A stretch of 64,000 nucleotides of DNA from an uncultured Actinomycetes bacterium (lineage in GTDB: Bacteria; Actinomycetota; Actinomycetes; Nanopelagicales; Nanopelagicaceae). The notes under the pieces are model-generated. The model saw nothing but the letters and a program-made list of their open reading frames with translations. It was not told where the DNA came from and did not search any database. Positions 53,248 to 60,020 of the stretch are shown one piece after another (the first letter of the stretch is position 1; every line of letters begins with the position of its first letter). The stretch is taken from NCBI GenBank assembly GCA_903834145.1, contig CAILHY010000023.1, forward strand, positions 1 to 64,000, written 5' to 3'. The position numbers and the translations under genes were made by a program.

Positions 53248-53265
53248 CCCCCCCCCAAAAAAAAA
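53248..53265. repeat. C9-A9 homopolymer tract after the DUF2342 stop
   Basis: Nine C followed by nine A, beginning two bases after the TAA stop codon. It may be a replication-slippage site or a sequencing/assembly error; it lies outside coding sequence. Confidence 0.9.
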
Positions 53266-53326
53266 GTATTTTCTGAGAAAGAGCGCTCGGGCATAAAAAA
53301 GCGAAGTCCCCGGGCGCACGATTCTT

Positions 53327-53349
53327 TATCTGCCTTCCCCTTGCAGATA
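53327..53349 (+). other. Hairpin in the DUF2342-metallopeptidase gap
   Basis: TATCTGC pairs with GCAGATA around a nine-base pyrimidine-rich loop. There is no T-run, so it is not a clear terminator. The rest of the 208-base gap (53247-53454) holds only the C/A tract and the promoter of the next gene. Confidence 0.35.
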
Positions 53350-53442
53350 TAGAACGGTTATCCGAGGACTTCGTAGGCGCAAACTTATAGAAATCTTTGC
53401 CGAGAATCAACTGAGTAGCCAAAAATCTCACTCACCCTTTGC

Positions 53443-53448
53443 TACCGT
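53443..53448 (+). promoter_or_regulatory. -10 element, leaderless metallopeptidase gene (GTG start)
   Basis: TACCGT, then GGCCAG and the GTG at 53455. Confidence 0.5.
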
Positions 53449-53454
53449 GGCCAG

Positions 53455-54048
53455 GTGAGTCACTTCCAGAGTTCGCCAGTCCAGTCCTCCATCAATCCAG
53501 ATCCAGATCTGCTTTTGCCGGGACTGGATGAAGGTGAAATTATTGTGATTCGCTCAAAGCGACGAAAACGGACGATCTCTGCCTATCGCCAAGGCGGTCG
53601 TATCGTGGTCTCGATTCCTGCTCGCCTGACCAAAGCGCAAGAGCGCTCGGCAGTACCTGAGATGGTTGCCAAGATCCGTGCCCAGGAAGAGGCGAAAACA
53701 GTAGATGAATCGGCCCTGGCCTCCCGTATCGATGAGCTTCTCACTTCTTTCGCCCCAGAAATCACCGAACGTCCTGCGAGCGTCACATGGCGCACCATGC
53801 GCGAGCGCTGGGGCTCCTGCACCAATATCGATGCCACGATCCGCATCTCGAGTCGTCTCCAGCGCACTCCTGCCTACGTTCTGGACTTCGTCCTCTATCA
53901 CGAGGCCATTCACCTTCGATATGGAGACCATGGTCAGGCTTTCAAGGAGACCTTGTCTCGTTATCCCCAGGAGATCCAAGCCCAGGCCTACCTCGATGGG
54001 TACGAAGCAGCCGAATCCGACCTCACGGCGCCCGATTTGTCCAGATAG
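53455..54048 (+). CDS. YgjP/DUF45-type zinc metallopeptidase
   Basis: A 197-residue protein of the YgjP/DUF45 (M48-like) family. It has RSKRRKRTISAYRQGGRIVV at the start, WRTMRERWGSC (about 112-122), zinc motif HEAIH (about 150-154) and GDHGQAFKE with a third probable ligand. Members are intracellular or membrane-associated putative peptidases of unknown substrate. GTG start with a TACCGT six bases upstream and no Shine-Dalgarno. GC content looks higher than in its neighbours over the 3' half. Confidence 0.85.
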   Translation: MSHFQSSPVQSSINPDPDLLLPGLDEGEIIVIRSKRRKRTISAYRQGGRIVVSIPARLTKAQERSAVPEMVAKIRAQEEAKTVDESALASRIDELLTSFAPEITERPASVTWRTMRERWGSCTNIDATIRISSRLQRTPAYVLDFVLYHEAIHLRYGDHGQAFKETLSRYPQEIQAQAYLDGYEAAESDLTAPDLSR

Positions 54049-54227
54049 TTCACCCGACCCGCGCTGGATAACTCCCCCTTGTAACCTGCGACACGCTCAA
54101 AAAACTCTTCTTTCGCTTGCTCATAAGGCCCCCTTTAGGCTCGTATGCGGGTAATGTGAGGCTCGTACGCTCGCGCATTTGTCGGGAAGCTCTCCCGGAA
54201 AACCGTTAGCGTCGATTGGAGGAGAAA

Positions 54228-54410
54228 ATGGCGGAGGCATACATCGGCAAGCTTGAGGACAACAGCGGGGCTTACTGCGTTAAGTGCAAAGAGAAGCGCG
54301 CCTTCACAGGTGAAGTTAAGGTCTCAGACTCTGGTCGTCGCATGGCGCAGGGCATTTGCTCGGTCTGTGGCACCAAACTCAATCGCATTCTTGGTAAGGC
54401 ACCACAGTAA
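54228..54410 (+). CDS. DUF5679 zinc-ribbon protein
   Basis: A 60-residue protein with two CxxC pairs (YCVKC near 17-20 and CSVCG near 47-50) in the DUF5679 pattern (AYCVKCKEKR, then RRMAQGICSVCGTKLNRIL). A small zinc-ribbon, possibly nucleic-acid- or ribosome-associated; function unknown. GGAGGAG lies five bases before the ATG at 54228. Followed by a strong terminator, so it may be highly expressed from its own promoter. Matches Rv3196A-like context. Confidence 0.93.
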   Translation: MAEAYIGKLEDNSGAYCVKCKEKRAFTGEVKVSDSGRRMAQGICSVCGTKLNRILGKAPQ

Positions 54411-54480
54411 AAGTTTCACGCACACATCCTGCCTGACTGAATAAGTCAATCAAGCAGTACGTACACACGAAAGAAGTAGA

Positions 54481-54517
54481 AACTGGCGTCTCCTGAAACG
54501 GAGGCGCCAGTTTTTTT
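54481..54517 (+). terminator. Strong intrinsic terminator after the DUF5679 gene
   Basis: 13-bp stem (54481-54493 with 54500-54512, one G-T pair), a six-base loop and seven T in a row (54511-54517). Confidence 0.95.
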
Positions 54518-54617
54518 CGTAATCAGACCAGCACTCTTGGTGAGCGTCCTACATTGCGCACTCACGCTTGTGACAAGCCAATCACTATGAACTCGTCAGT
54601 GGCGCACTCTTGCCCCC

Positions 54618-55721
54618 ATGACAACAACAGATGCACCCTATGCACCAAGCACACAGCGGAAACCTCAACTTAAAATCGGAACTTTTGTGATTGCCCAAGG
54701 AGAGAGCACCTATATAGGACAAAGCGATCAAGGAATTGAATATGAAGGAGTGCACGTTCGGCGTATTCTTTCCAGCTTTGCCGGAGTGCGAACGTGCCAG
54801 GAAATAGCCAGTGACCTTGAATGCGACCTAGATTCGGTGACATCACTGGTGGATGAGCTCGATGAACTACATTTTCTTGATACGCAACGCACACCCATCA
54901 TTTTGAGTGATCGCTATCAATCCCCTGACTCTGAGGAGGGATGCGAAAATGATTTGGATGCAACATTTCAACAAATAAAATCAAAAATCAGACCAGAGCT
55001 CTCACTGACCACATGGCGGCCGGGGGTTCGCGATGGTGGAATCGCGTTGGTAGGCGAGAGACAAAAACAACCGGTACATATTTATGGCAATTCGCGAATT
55101 GCACTGATGCTCTACGGAATCCTTCTCAATAGCGGTGTTTCACAAACTATTTTAATTCCTGAAGAAACTTCCCGAGCCATCTCCGACGTCGATCTCGCCG
55201 TTGGCTTTCTTCAGCCAGCGGATTTTGGATTTTCACTCAATGGTCGAATCGCTGCTCTTCGCCCCGAGCTTTCACTCTTTCCTTTGAATTGTGCGGGCGC
55301 TGATTCAACTCGTGCGCTCGTGGTTAATGTGGGTCCACCACAGCCTGAACTTCTGCAGGTCTGGATGAGTGAGTGCATCCCTCACCTTTTTATCGAAGAT
55401 CCTGAATGCGCCTCAATCACCATTGGACCACTTGTCGTTCCCGGATCAACACCATGTTGGAGATGTACCGTCCTCACGCAAGATGATGAACACATCGCAT
55501 GGACCGAGGTCCAATGGCAACGCCGACTCAGTGCAAGGGCAGAAACCCCTGTATCTGTCGCACATCATGTGGCCGGGCTTGCGGCTCTAGAAGTACTCAG
55601 ATTTATCGACACGGGCCACTCTGACCTTTTGGGCTCCACGATTCGCATCAATTATCTCAGCGCAATGGAGACCGCACGCAGAACTTTCTTGCATCATCCT
55701 GCGTGCGGTTGTCACTGGTAA
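54618..55721 (+). CDS. ThiF/E1-like (TOMM leader-binding/cyclodehydratase C-protein type) orphan
   Basis: A 367-residue protein. The N-terminal region (about 20-90, with HVRRILSSFAGVRTCQEI) looks like the winged-helix RRE seen in TOMM precursor-binding proteins. The middle is an E1/ThiF-type Rossmann domain in which the nucleotide loop is degraded (VHIYGNSRIALMLYGILL). Zinc ligands remain at TPCWRC (about 275-280) and at the end HHPACGCHW (C-x-C). No YcaO or precursor peptide gene is nearby. An Rv3196-like gene occupies the same position in mycobacteria. CACTCT seven bases before the ATG suggests leaderless expression. Confidence 0.78.
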   Translation: MTTTDAPYAPSTQRKPQLKIGTFVIAQGESTYIGQSDQGIEYEGVHVRRILSSFAGVRTCQEIASDLECDLDSVTSLVDELDELHFLDTQRTPIILSDRYQSPDSEEGCENDLDATFQQIKSKIRPELSLTTWRPGVRDGGIALVGERQKQPVHIYGNSRIALMLYGILLNSGVSQTILIPEETSRAISDVDLAVGFLQPADFGFSLNGRIAALRPELSLFPLNCAGADSTRALVVNVGPPQPELLQVWMSECIPHLFIEDPECASITIGPLVVPGSTPCWRCTVLTQDDEHIAWTEVQWQRRLSARAETPVSVAHHVAGLAALEVLRFIDTGHSDLLGSTIRINYLSAMETARRTFLHHPACGCHW

Positions 55722-55751
55722 TTGCCCTCGCAATATCGCGCTATCGCACGA

Positions 55752-56093
55752 TTAAGCAGCGTCACTGTGTTCTAAACGTGGTCGACCAACAGTTCGCTTG
55801 CGAGCAATGACGGATCCATCCTCAAAGAGTTCTCCACCCCATACACCGCAAGGCTCGTTGCGCGAGAGCGCCGCATCTAAACACTGCGCACGCACCGGGC
55901 ATTCACCACAAAGCGCTTTGGCGCCGTTGATAATTTCGGCCTTATCTGAGAAGAAGATTTCTGGATCTGCGTTATGGCATGGCAGCGTGAAGGCAATGTC
56001 GGATCCGTAAGCGCCTGTGACATCGCCTAATCCGCTCATCTGGCCATCTTGTGCCCAGCCTGGTACTAACAGTTCGCTGAAGAGAACAGTCAT
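55752..56093 (-). CDS. whiB7: WhiB7-like iron-sulfur transcription regulator
   Basis: A 113-residue WhiB protein with C39, C62, C65 and C71 in the C-xn-C-x2-C-x5-C pattern for a [4Fe-4S] cluster. The G[VI]WGG turn is at 83-87 and a C-terminal GRPR (103-106) is typical of the AT-hook of WhiB7/WblC. It would bind primary sigma factor and AT-rich DNA upstream of target promoters; in mycobacteria and Streptomyces it activates intrinsic antibiotic resistance. Position beside uvrD2 supports WhiB7. The ATG has GGTGAGG upstream. A leader with a small ORF, a terminator and an 11-bp repeat array precedes it. Confidence 0.87.
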   Translation of the reverse strand: MTVLFSELLVPGWAQDGQMSGLGDVTGAYGSDIAFTLPCHNADPEIFFSDKAEIINGAKALCGECPVRAQCLDAALSRNEPCGVWGGELFEDGSVIARKRTVGRPRLEHSDAA

Positions 56094-56159
56094 TGTCCTC
56101 ACCTTCCTTCTCGTTGTGTCTTTCTCTGTATGGGTTATTGGGTAGTGGTCTTTTGATAC

Positions 56160-56214
56160 GTATCCGGTAGGTATCCGGTAGGTATTCGGTACGTACTGGG
56201 AACGTATTCGATAT
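56160..56214. repeat. Five degenerate 11-bp repeats in the whiB7 leader
   Basis: GTATCCGGTAG twice, then GTATTCGGTAC, GTACTGGGAAC and GTATTCGATAT, in tandem. They lie between the leader terminator and the whiB7 start. Confidence 0.85.
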
Positions 56215-56239
56215 TTATTTGTAGGCCTTCTTCTGGGAA

Positions 56240-56279
56240 AAGAAAAAGGGCCCGAATCCTTTGTGGATTCGTGGCCCTT
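56240..56279 (-). terminator. Intrinsic terminator/attenuator in the whiB7 leader
   Basis: 14-bp stem with a one-base bulge (56246-56259 with 56265-56279) and a five-base loop, followed on the minus strand by TTTTT-C-TTTT. It lies 17 bases after the stop of the 50-codon ORF and about 150 bases before the whiB7 ATG. Confidence 0.85.
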
Positions 56280-56296
56280 GGGTCCTTTTGTCGGGG

Positions 56297-56449
56297 TTAA
56301 CCGATAGGGCTCCAAGTAGCCATCTCACCAAAGGCGGGATACCACGCAGTGCGCTTTGAGGCGCGGTGTGCGGTGGCTGAATTTGTCCATGTAAATGAAT
56401 GATTGGTTGCTGAAGGCGCAACTGCGAAAGTAGCTGTAAACAACTGCAT
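56297..56449 (-). CDS. 50-residue upstream ORF in the whiB7 leader
   Basis: Begins at an ATG with GAGGGAGG seven bases upstream, the strongest ribosome binding site in the region. It encodes a Thr/Ala/Trp-rich peptide (QLFTATFAVAPSATNHSFTW to WYPAFGEMATWSPIG) and stops just before the leader terminator. No family recognised. It may be a regulatory uORF whose translation controls the terminator, or an independent small protein with its own terminator. Confidence 0.6.
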   Translation of the reverse strand: MQLFTATFAVAPSATNHSFTWTNSATAHRASKRTAWYPAFGEMATWSPIG

Positions 56450-56489
56450 TTTCGTGCCTCCCTCAATCGTTTTCAATGTCACATTGCTC

Positions 56490-56518
56490 ACTAGATCGGT
56501 TGATCTTATGAATGGCAA
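56490..56518 (-). promoter_or_regulatory. Candidate promoter of the whiB7 leader
   Basis: TTGCCA (56518-56513), 17 bases, TCTAGT (56495-56490). Transcription would begin near 56483, about 390 bases before whiB7, and include the uORF and terminator. Confidence 0.4.
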
Positions 56519-56559
56519 GGGTAAAGCACGCGAAGGTGATGGCGCAAATCAATTAATTC

Positions 56560-58221
56560 CTAACTGGTGAGTAACCCAGCTTCACGCAGGAATCGACTCG
56601 GATTTTGCCGATAGCTCAGTTCGAGATGATTCTTCGCGCGCGTAATGCCCACATAGAACAGACGTCGTTCCTCTTCCACGGCATTTTCATGCGTCGGCAA
56701 AATTCCCTCGCTCACACCTACAAGAAAAACTTGAGCCCATTCCAAACCTTTTGCCGCGTGCAAAGTGGCAAGCGTTGTCACAGGCATAACGGGCGGATTG
56801 TTTTGCTCGGCGCGATCTTCGAGTTCGCGCAAATATGTTCGAAGAGTTTTGGGAGTAAAGGCAGAATCGCTATCTAGTTCACGAGCAAAATGCATTAAGG
56901 CAGTAATTCCATCTGCACTCGCACCGGAAATAAAAGGTTGTGAAATCGTTCGTAACTCATCCAGCCAAGTGACGCCCTCTGTCGGAATCACAGATGCACG
57001 TCGTACTTCCTTAAGAAAATCGCGAACATCAGTGCGCTCAAAGAATCGTTCGTTATTTCGAACTTGATACGGAATTTTCGCGGTGGCGCAAGCACGAGCA
57101 AGGGCATTCAACTGCGAATTCGTGCGTGCAAGAACCGCAATATCTTGAGCCGCGATCCCTGTGGAGGTCATAGCTATAATGGATTGAACAACGCCTGCAA
57201 CTTCACTGGCTTCGTCCTTATATTCAGTCACTTCGGGCTTACTTCCGTGAGCATTTAACGCCACGATCTCCTGGCCCATGGACCCACTTCGGAGCACGCT
57301 ATTTGCAGTGAAAATGATTTCAGGCGTTGAGCGATATCCCGTGGAGAGCCGAATCACTTGAGCTTCGGGGAAGCGTTGGGTGAAGGTATTAAGAAAAACT
57401 GGTGTTGCACCTGCGAAGGAATAAATAGTTTGTGCTGGATCTCCGACAACGCAAATTTCTTGGCGGCTTCCCAGCCACGCGTTAATCAAGCGCTGTTGTA
57501 GCGGAGAAACATCTTGATATTCATCCACTGTGAAGTATCGATACTGATCGTGGATACGTTCGCGGACTTCGCGCTCTTCCTCAATCATTGCCGTTGTCAA
57601 AAGGAGTACGTCTTCAAAATCAATGGTGCGTTCTTGGCGTTTCAAGCTTTCGTATGCTTCATAGACTTGAGCCACTTGCCCTGGATTAATGCGATTTCGC
57701 TCCGCACGCGATTTTGATTCTGAGATGTAATCCTCTGGAGCAATTTGTGAAACTTTCGCCCATTCAATTTCTGAAGCGATGTCTCGAAGTAACTCGCGTG
57801 AAGTGATGCTCAAAGTTGACGTTAGGCCAGCGCGAGAAATCGCCTCCGTTATAAATGAAGTCTTCGTAGTGAGAAGATCAGGCGTTCTGCCACCAAATAC
57901 TTGTGGCCAGAAATAGATTAATTGTTTAAGGGCGGCCGAGTGAATTGTTCGCGCCGATACGCTCGGCACTCCAAGCAAACGAAGGCGGGCGCGCATCTCC
58001 CCTGCCGCACGTGCTGTAAAAGTTAAGGCCAAAACCTTCTGCGGATTCATGACTCCGATGGCACTGGCATAGGCAATTCGATGCGTAATTGCTCGTGTTT
58101 TTCCAGTTCCTGCACCAGCAATAACGCAGACAGGTCCGCGAGTAGCAAGGGCTACTTCGCGCTGATCCTCATCTAGTGCAGCGAGAATTTCTTCGGTTCG
58201 GACATCATTTACGCTCTCCAA
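56560..58221 (-). CDS. uvrD2: UvrD2-type superfamily 1 helicase, short form
   Basis: A 553-residue SF1A helicase. Motif I is GAGTGKTRAI (about 35-44), motif Ia is LTFTARAAGEMRARL, motif II is VDEYQDVS, motif III is VGDPAQTIYSFAG, motif IV is LSTGYRSTPEI, motif V is TLHAAKGLEW and motif VI is VGITRAKNHLELSY. Mycobacterial UvrD2 is about 700 residues with a C-terminal HRDC domain and Cys motif; both are missing here. DNA unwinding in repair is expected. It overlaps nudC by 13 bases upstream and precedes whiB7 as in mycobacteria. Confidence 0.92.
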   Translation of the reverse strand: MESVNDVRTEEILAALDEDQREVALATRGPVCVIAGAGTGKTRAITHRIAYASAIGVMNPQKVLALTFTARAAGEMRARLRLLGVPSVSARTIHSAALKQLIYFWPQVFGGRTPDLLTTKTSFITEAISRAGLTSTLSITSRELLRDIASEIEWAKVSQIAPEDYISESKSRAERNRINPGQVAQVYEAYESLKRQERTIDFEDVLLLTTAMIEEEREVRERIHDQYRYFTVDEYQDVSPLQQRLINAWLGSRQEICVVGDPAQTIYSFAGATPVFLNTFTQRFPEAQVIRLSTGYRSTPEIIFTANSVLRSGSMGQEIVALNAHGSKPEVTEYKDEASEVAGVVQSIIAMTSTGIAAQDIAVLARTNSQLNALARACATAKIPYQVRNNERFFERTDVRDFLKEVRRASVIPTEGVTWLDELRTISQPFISGASADGITALMHFARELDSDSAFTPKTLRTYLRELEDRAEQNNPPVMPVTTLATLHAAKGLEWAQVFLVGVSEGILPTHENAVEEERRLFYVGITRAKNHLELSYRQNPSRFLREAGLLTS

Positions 58222-59150
58222 CTTTCACCGCCTTGCAGGTCCTCCAGTGCACCTGGGCCATACCAATGTTCGATCATGCGACGGGCAACACTGATGCGCG
58301 GCGGCAATAAAATTTCTTCAGTTTCTACTGCACGCTTCATATCCTCGCGCGAGAACCAGCGAATTTCAGTGATCTCTACTCCATCTGCCTTAGCGGTGGA
58401 GACATCCGAGGTCACTGCTTCAAAGGCAATCATGATTGAGGCGGGGAATGGCCAAGGTTGCGAACCCAAATACGAAACAGAATGAACAACGACGCCAGAT
58501 TCTTCAGCAACTTCGCGCACAACGCATTGCTCAAAAGATTCTCCAGGTTCGACAAAACCTGCAAAGTTTGAAAATCTTTTTTCAGGCCAAATCGGTTGAT
58601 GCCCCAAAAGGATACGGTCATCGTGATCTTTCACAAGAACAATTACGGCAGGATCTGTTCGCGGATGATGTTGGCTTTGATCGACATCACAAATTCGTAC
58701 CGCTCCACCGAGATCTACACGAGTGGGTGCGCCACAACGTGAACACATGGGATGCACGCGATGCCAATTTCCAAGGGCAACTGCATGTACGGCAAGACCC
58801 GCTTCTAAATCTGAGAGATTGGCACCTACCTCACGTAAAGTATGAAATTGCGGATTCTCTGAATCCAGTGCTGGAAGATGCCAGGCAAAATAGCTTTGCC
58901 CATCACTTCGATCAATTCCTAAGAAATATTTTTCCCCTGCGCCCTGCAACTTATCGATTTCAGTCGAACTCATTAAAGTCAACGCATCGCTAGAGGATTG
59001 AAATTTATCCCCCGCCAAAATTACTATCCTCGCGGATTTCCAGAGCTCAGCGAGCTTTTCGGGATCGGCGCGCACTTCACTGGCGCGATCAATACTGGGT
59101 CTGGCCAGAATGAGATTACGTATGTGGTTGCCTGACTCTGTCGCGCTCAT
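58209..59150 (-). CDS. nudC: NADH pyrophosphatase / RNA deNADding hydrolase NudC
   Basis: A 313-residue NudC. A zinc-ribbon segment has CSRC (about 136-139) and a further Cys near 152, followed by HHPRTDPAVIVLV. The complete Nudix box GFVEPGESFEQCVVREVAEESG and the NudC tail S-Q-P-W-P-F-P-x-S are present. It hydrolyses NADH and removes NAD caps from RNA. The second CxxC of the zinc ribbon is not intact (ICDVDQSQHH), so His may substitute. ATG at 59150; one at 59171 is possible but lies within the divergent promoter. Confidence 0.93.
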   Translation of the reverse strand: MSATESGNHIRNLILARPSIDRASEVRADPEKLAELWKSARIVILAGDKFQSSSDALTLMSSTEIDKLQGAGEKYFLGIDRSDGQSYFAWHLPALDSENPQFHTLREVGANLSDLEAGLAVHAVALGNWHRVHPMCSRCGAPTRVDLGGAVRICDVDQSQHHPRTDPAVIVLVKDHDDRILLGHQPIWPEKRFSNFAGFVEPGESFEQCVVREVAEESGVVVHSVSYLGSQPWPFPASIMIAFEAVTSDVSTAKADGVEITEIRWFSREDMKRAVETEEILLPPRISVARRMIEHWYGPGALEDLQGGESWRA

Positions 59151-59165
59151 GATGGGCGACACTAC

Positions 59166-59171
59166 TAGCAT
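59166..59171 (+). promoter_or_regulatory. -10 element, leaderless endonuclease-family gene
   Basis: TAGCAT, then GGGCCC and the ATG at 59178. Confidence 0.5.
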
Positions 59172-59177
59172 GGGCCC

Positions 59178-59981
59178 ATGCGCCTCACCTCATGGAATTT
59201 GCTACACGGGCTGGCAATCCCGCCCGATGAAAAGATCGACAAAGTTGCCCTTTTAGCCTCAGAAATCGCGCTTCTGGCTTCGGATGTTATTGGCCTCCAG
59301 GAAGTGGACCTCAATCTGGAGCGATCAGGTTCCCGCAATCAAGTGGCCGATGTTGCCGCTTCGTTGGGTGCTCGGTACTGGGCATTCGCGCCATCTGTAA
59401 TGGGCTCCCCCGATGAAAAGTGGCGAAAGCCCGAAGATTCCGATGCCCGAGTCGCCTCTGACGCGGCAAAAACTTTCGCACCAGGGTATGGAATCGGACT
59501 TGTCTCAAAGATTCCAGTAATTTCTTGGCATAGGTTGGAACTCAAAGCATCTCCCATTGGAATGCCGATGACATGGCCTGTTGATGGAAAGATGAAACGT
59601 TTTTACGTTCGCGATCATCCGCGGTCGGCGCTCGGAGCAGTTTTGGAAAATGGCTGGCTGGTCATTAACACACACCTTTCCTTTGTTCCTTTCTTCAACT
59701 TTTTTCAGTTAATGAAAATAAAGAAGTGGGCAAACAAACTTCCAATTACGGACAAGAAAAAGATCGTGATCATGGGAGATCTCAACATCCCCTTTGGAGT
59801 TTTCGTTAAGGGGATAAACTGGAATTCGCTAGTAAAGCAGAAAACTTTTCCTAGCGTTATGCCGAAGGTGCAAATTGACTATTTTCTATCCCAGAAAGTT
59901 GCATCCGAGGATGTTCTTCATATCCCATCGATACACCGAGGAATGAGTGATCACTTGTCGCTCACTGTAGATCTGGATTAA
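59178..59981 (+). CDS. Endonuclease/exonuclease/phosphatase family protein
   Basis: A 267-residue EEP-fold protein with SWNLLHG, LQEVDLN, the central RDHPRSALGAV and NTHLS, MGDLNIPF and the end SDHLSLTVDLD. These are the metal and catalytic residues of DNase I/sphingomyelinase-like phosphoesterases. No signal peptide. The substrate is unknown (nucleic acid, lipid or sugar phosphate). Divergent from nudC with 27 bases between starts, and convergent with the helicase-nuclease gene. Confidence 0.9.
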   Translation: MRLTSWNLLHGLAIPPDEKIDKVALLASEIALLASDVIGLQEVDLNLERSGSRNQVADVAASLGARYWAFAPSVMGSPDEKWRKPEDSDARVASDAAKTFAPGYGIGLVSKIPVISWHRLELKASPIGMPMTWPVDGKMKRFYVRDHPRSALGAVLENGWLVINTHLSFVPFFNFFQLMKIKKWANKLPITDKKKIVIMGDLNIPFGVFVKGINWNSLVKQKTFPSVMPKVQIDYFLSQKVASEDVLHIPSIHRGMSDHLSLTVDLD

Positions 59982-59988
59982 CACTTAT

Positions 59989-60020
59989 CTGAATTAGTAC
60001 TTCTCTGAATTAGTACTTCT
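59989..60020. repeat. Two perfect 16-bp tandem copies at the helicase-nuclease stop
   Basis: CTGAATTAGTACTTCT occurs at 59989-60004 and 60005-60020. The second copy contains the last codons and TAA of the minus-strand helicase gene, so the gene end has been duplicated downstream. Confidence 0.92.

Noticed and set aside
53455..54048. Recent horizontal transfer of the DUF45 metallopeptidase gene
   Set aside because: Its GC looks slightly higher by eye only, and no mobile element or repeat borders it; not enough to claim transfer.
56215..56466. 83-residue reading frame spanning the whiB7 leader terminator
   Set aside because: It overlaps the better-supported 50-codon ORF, crosses the terminator stem and has no good ribosome binding site.
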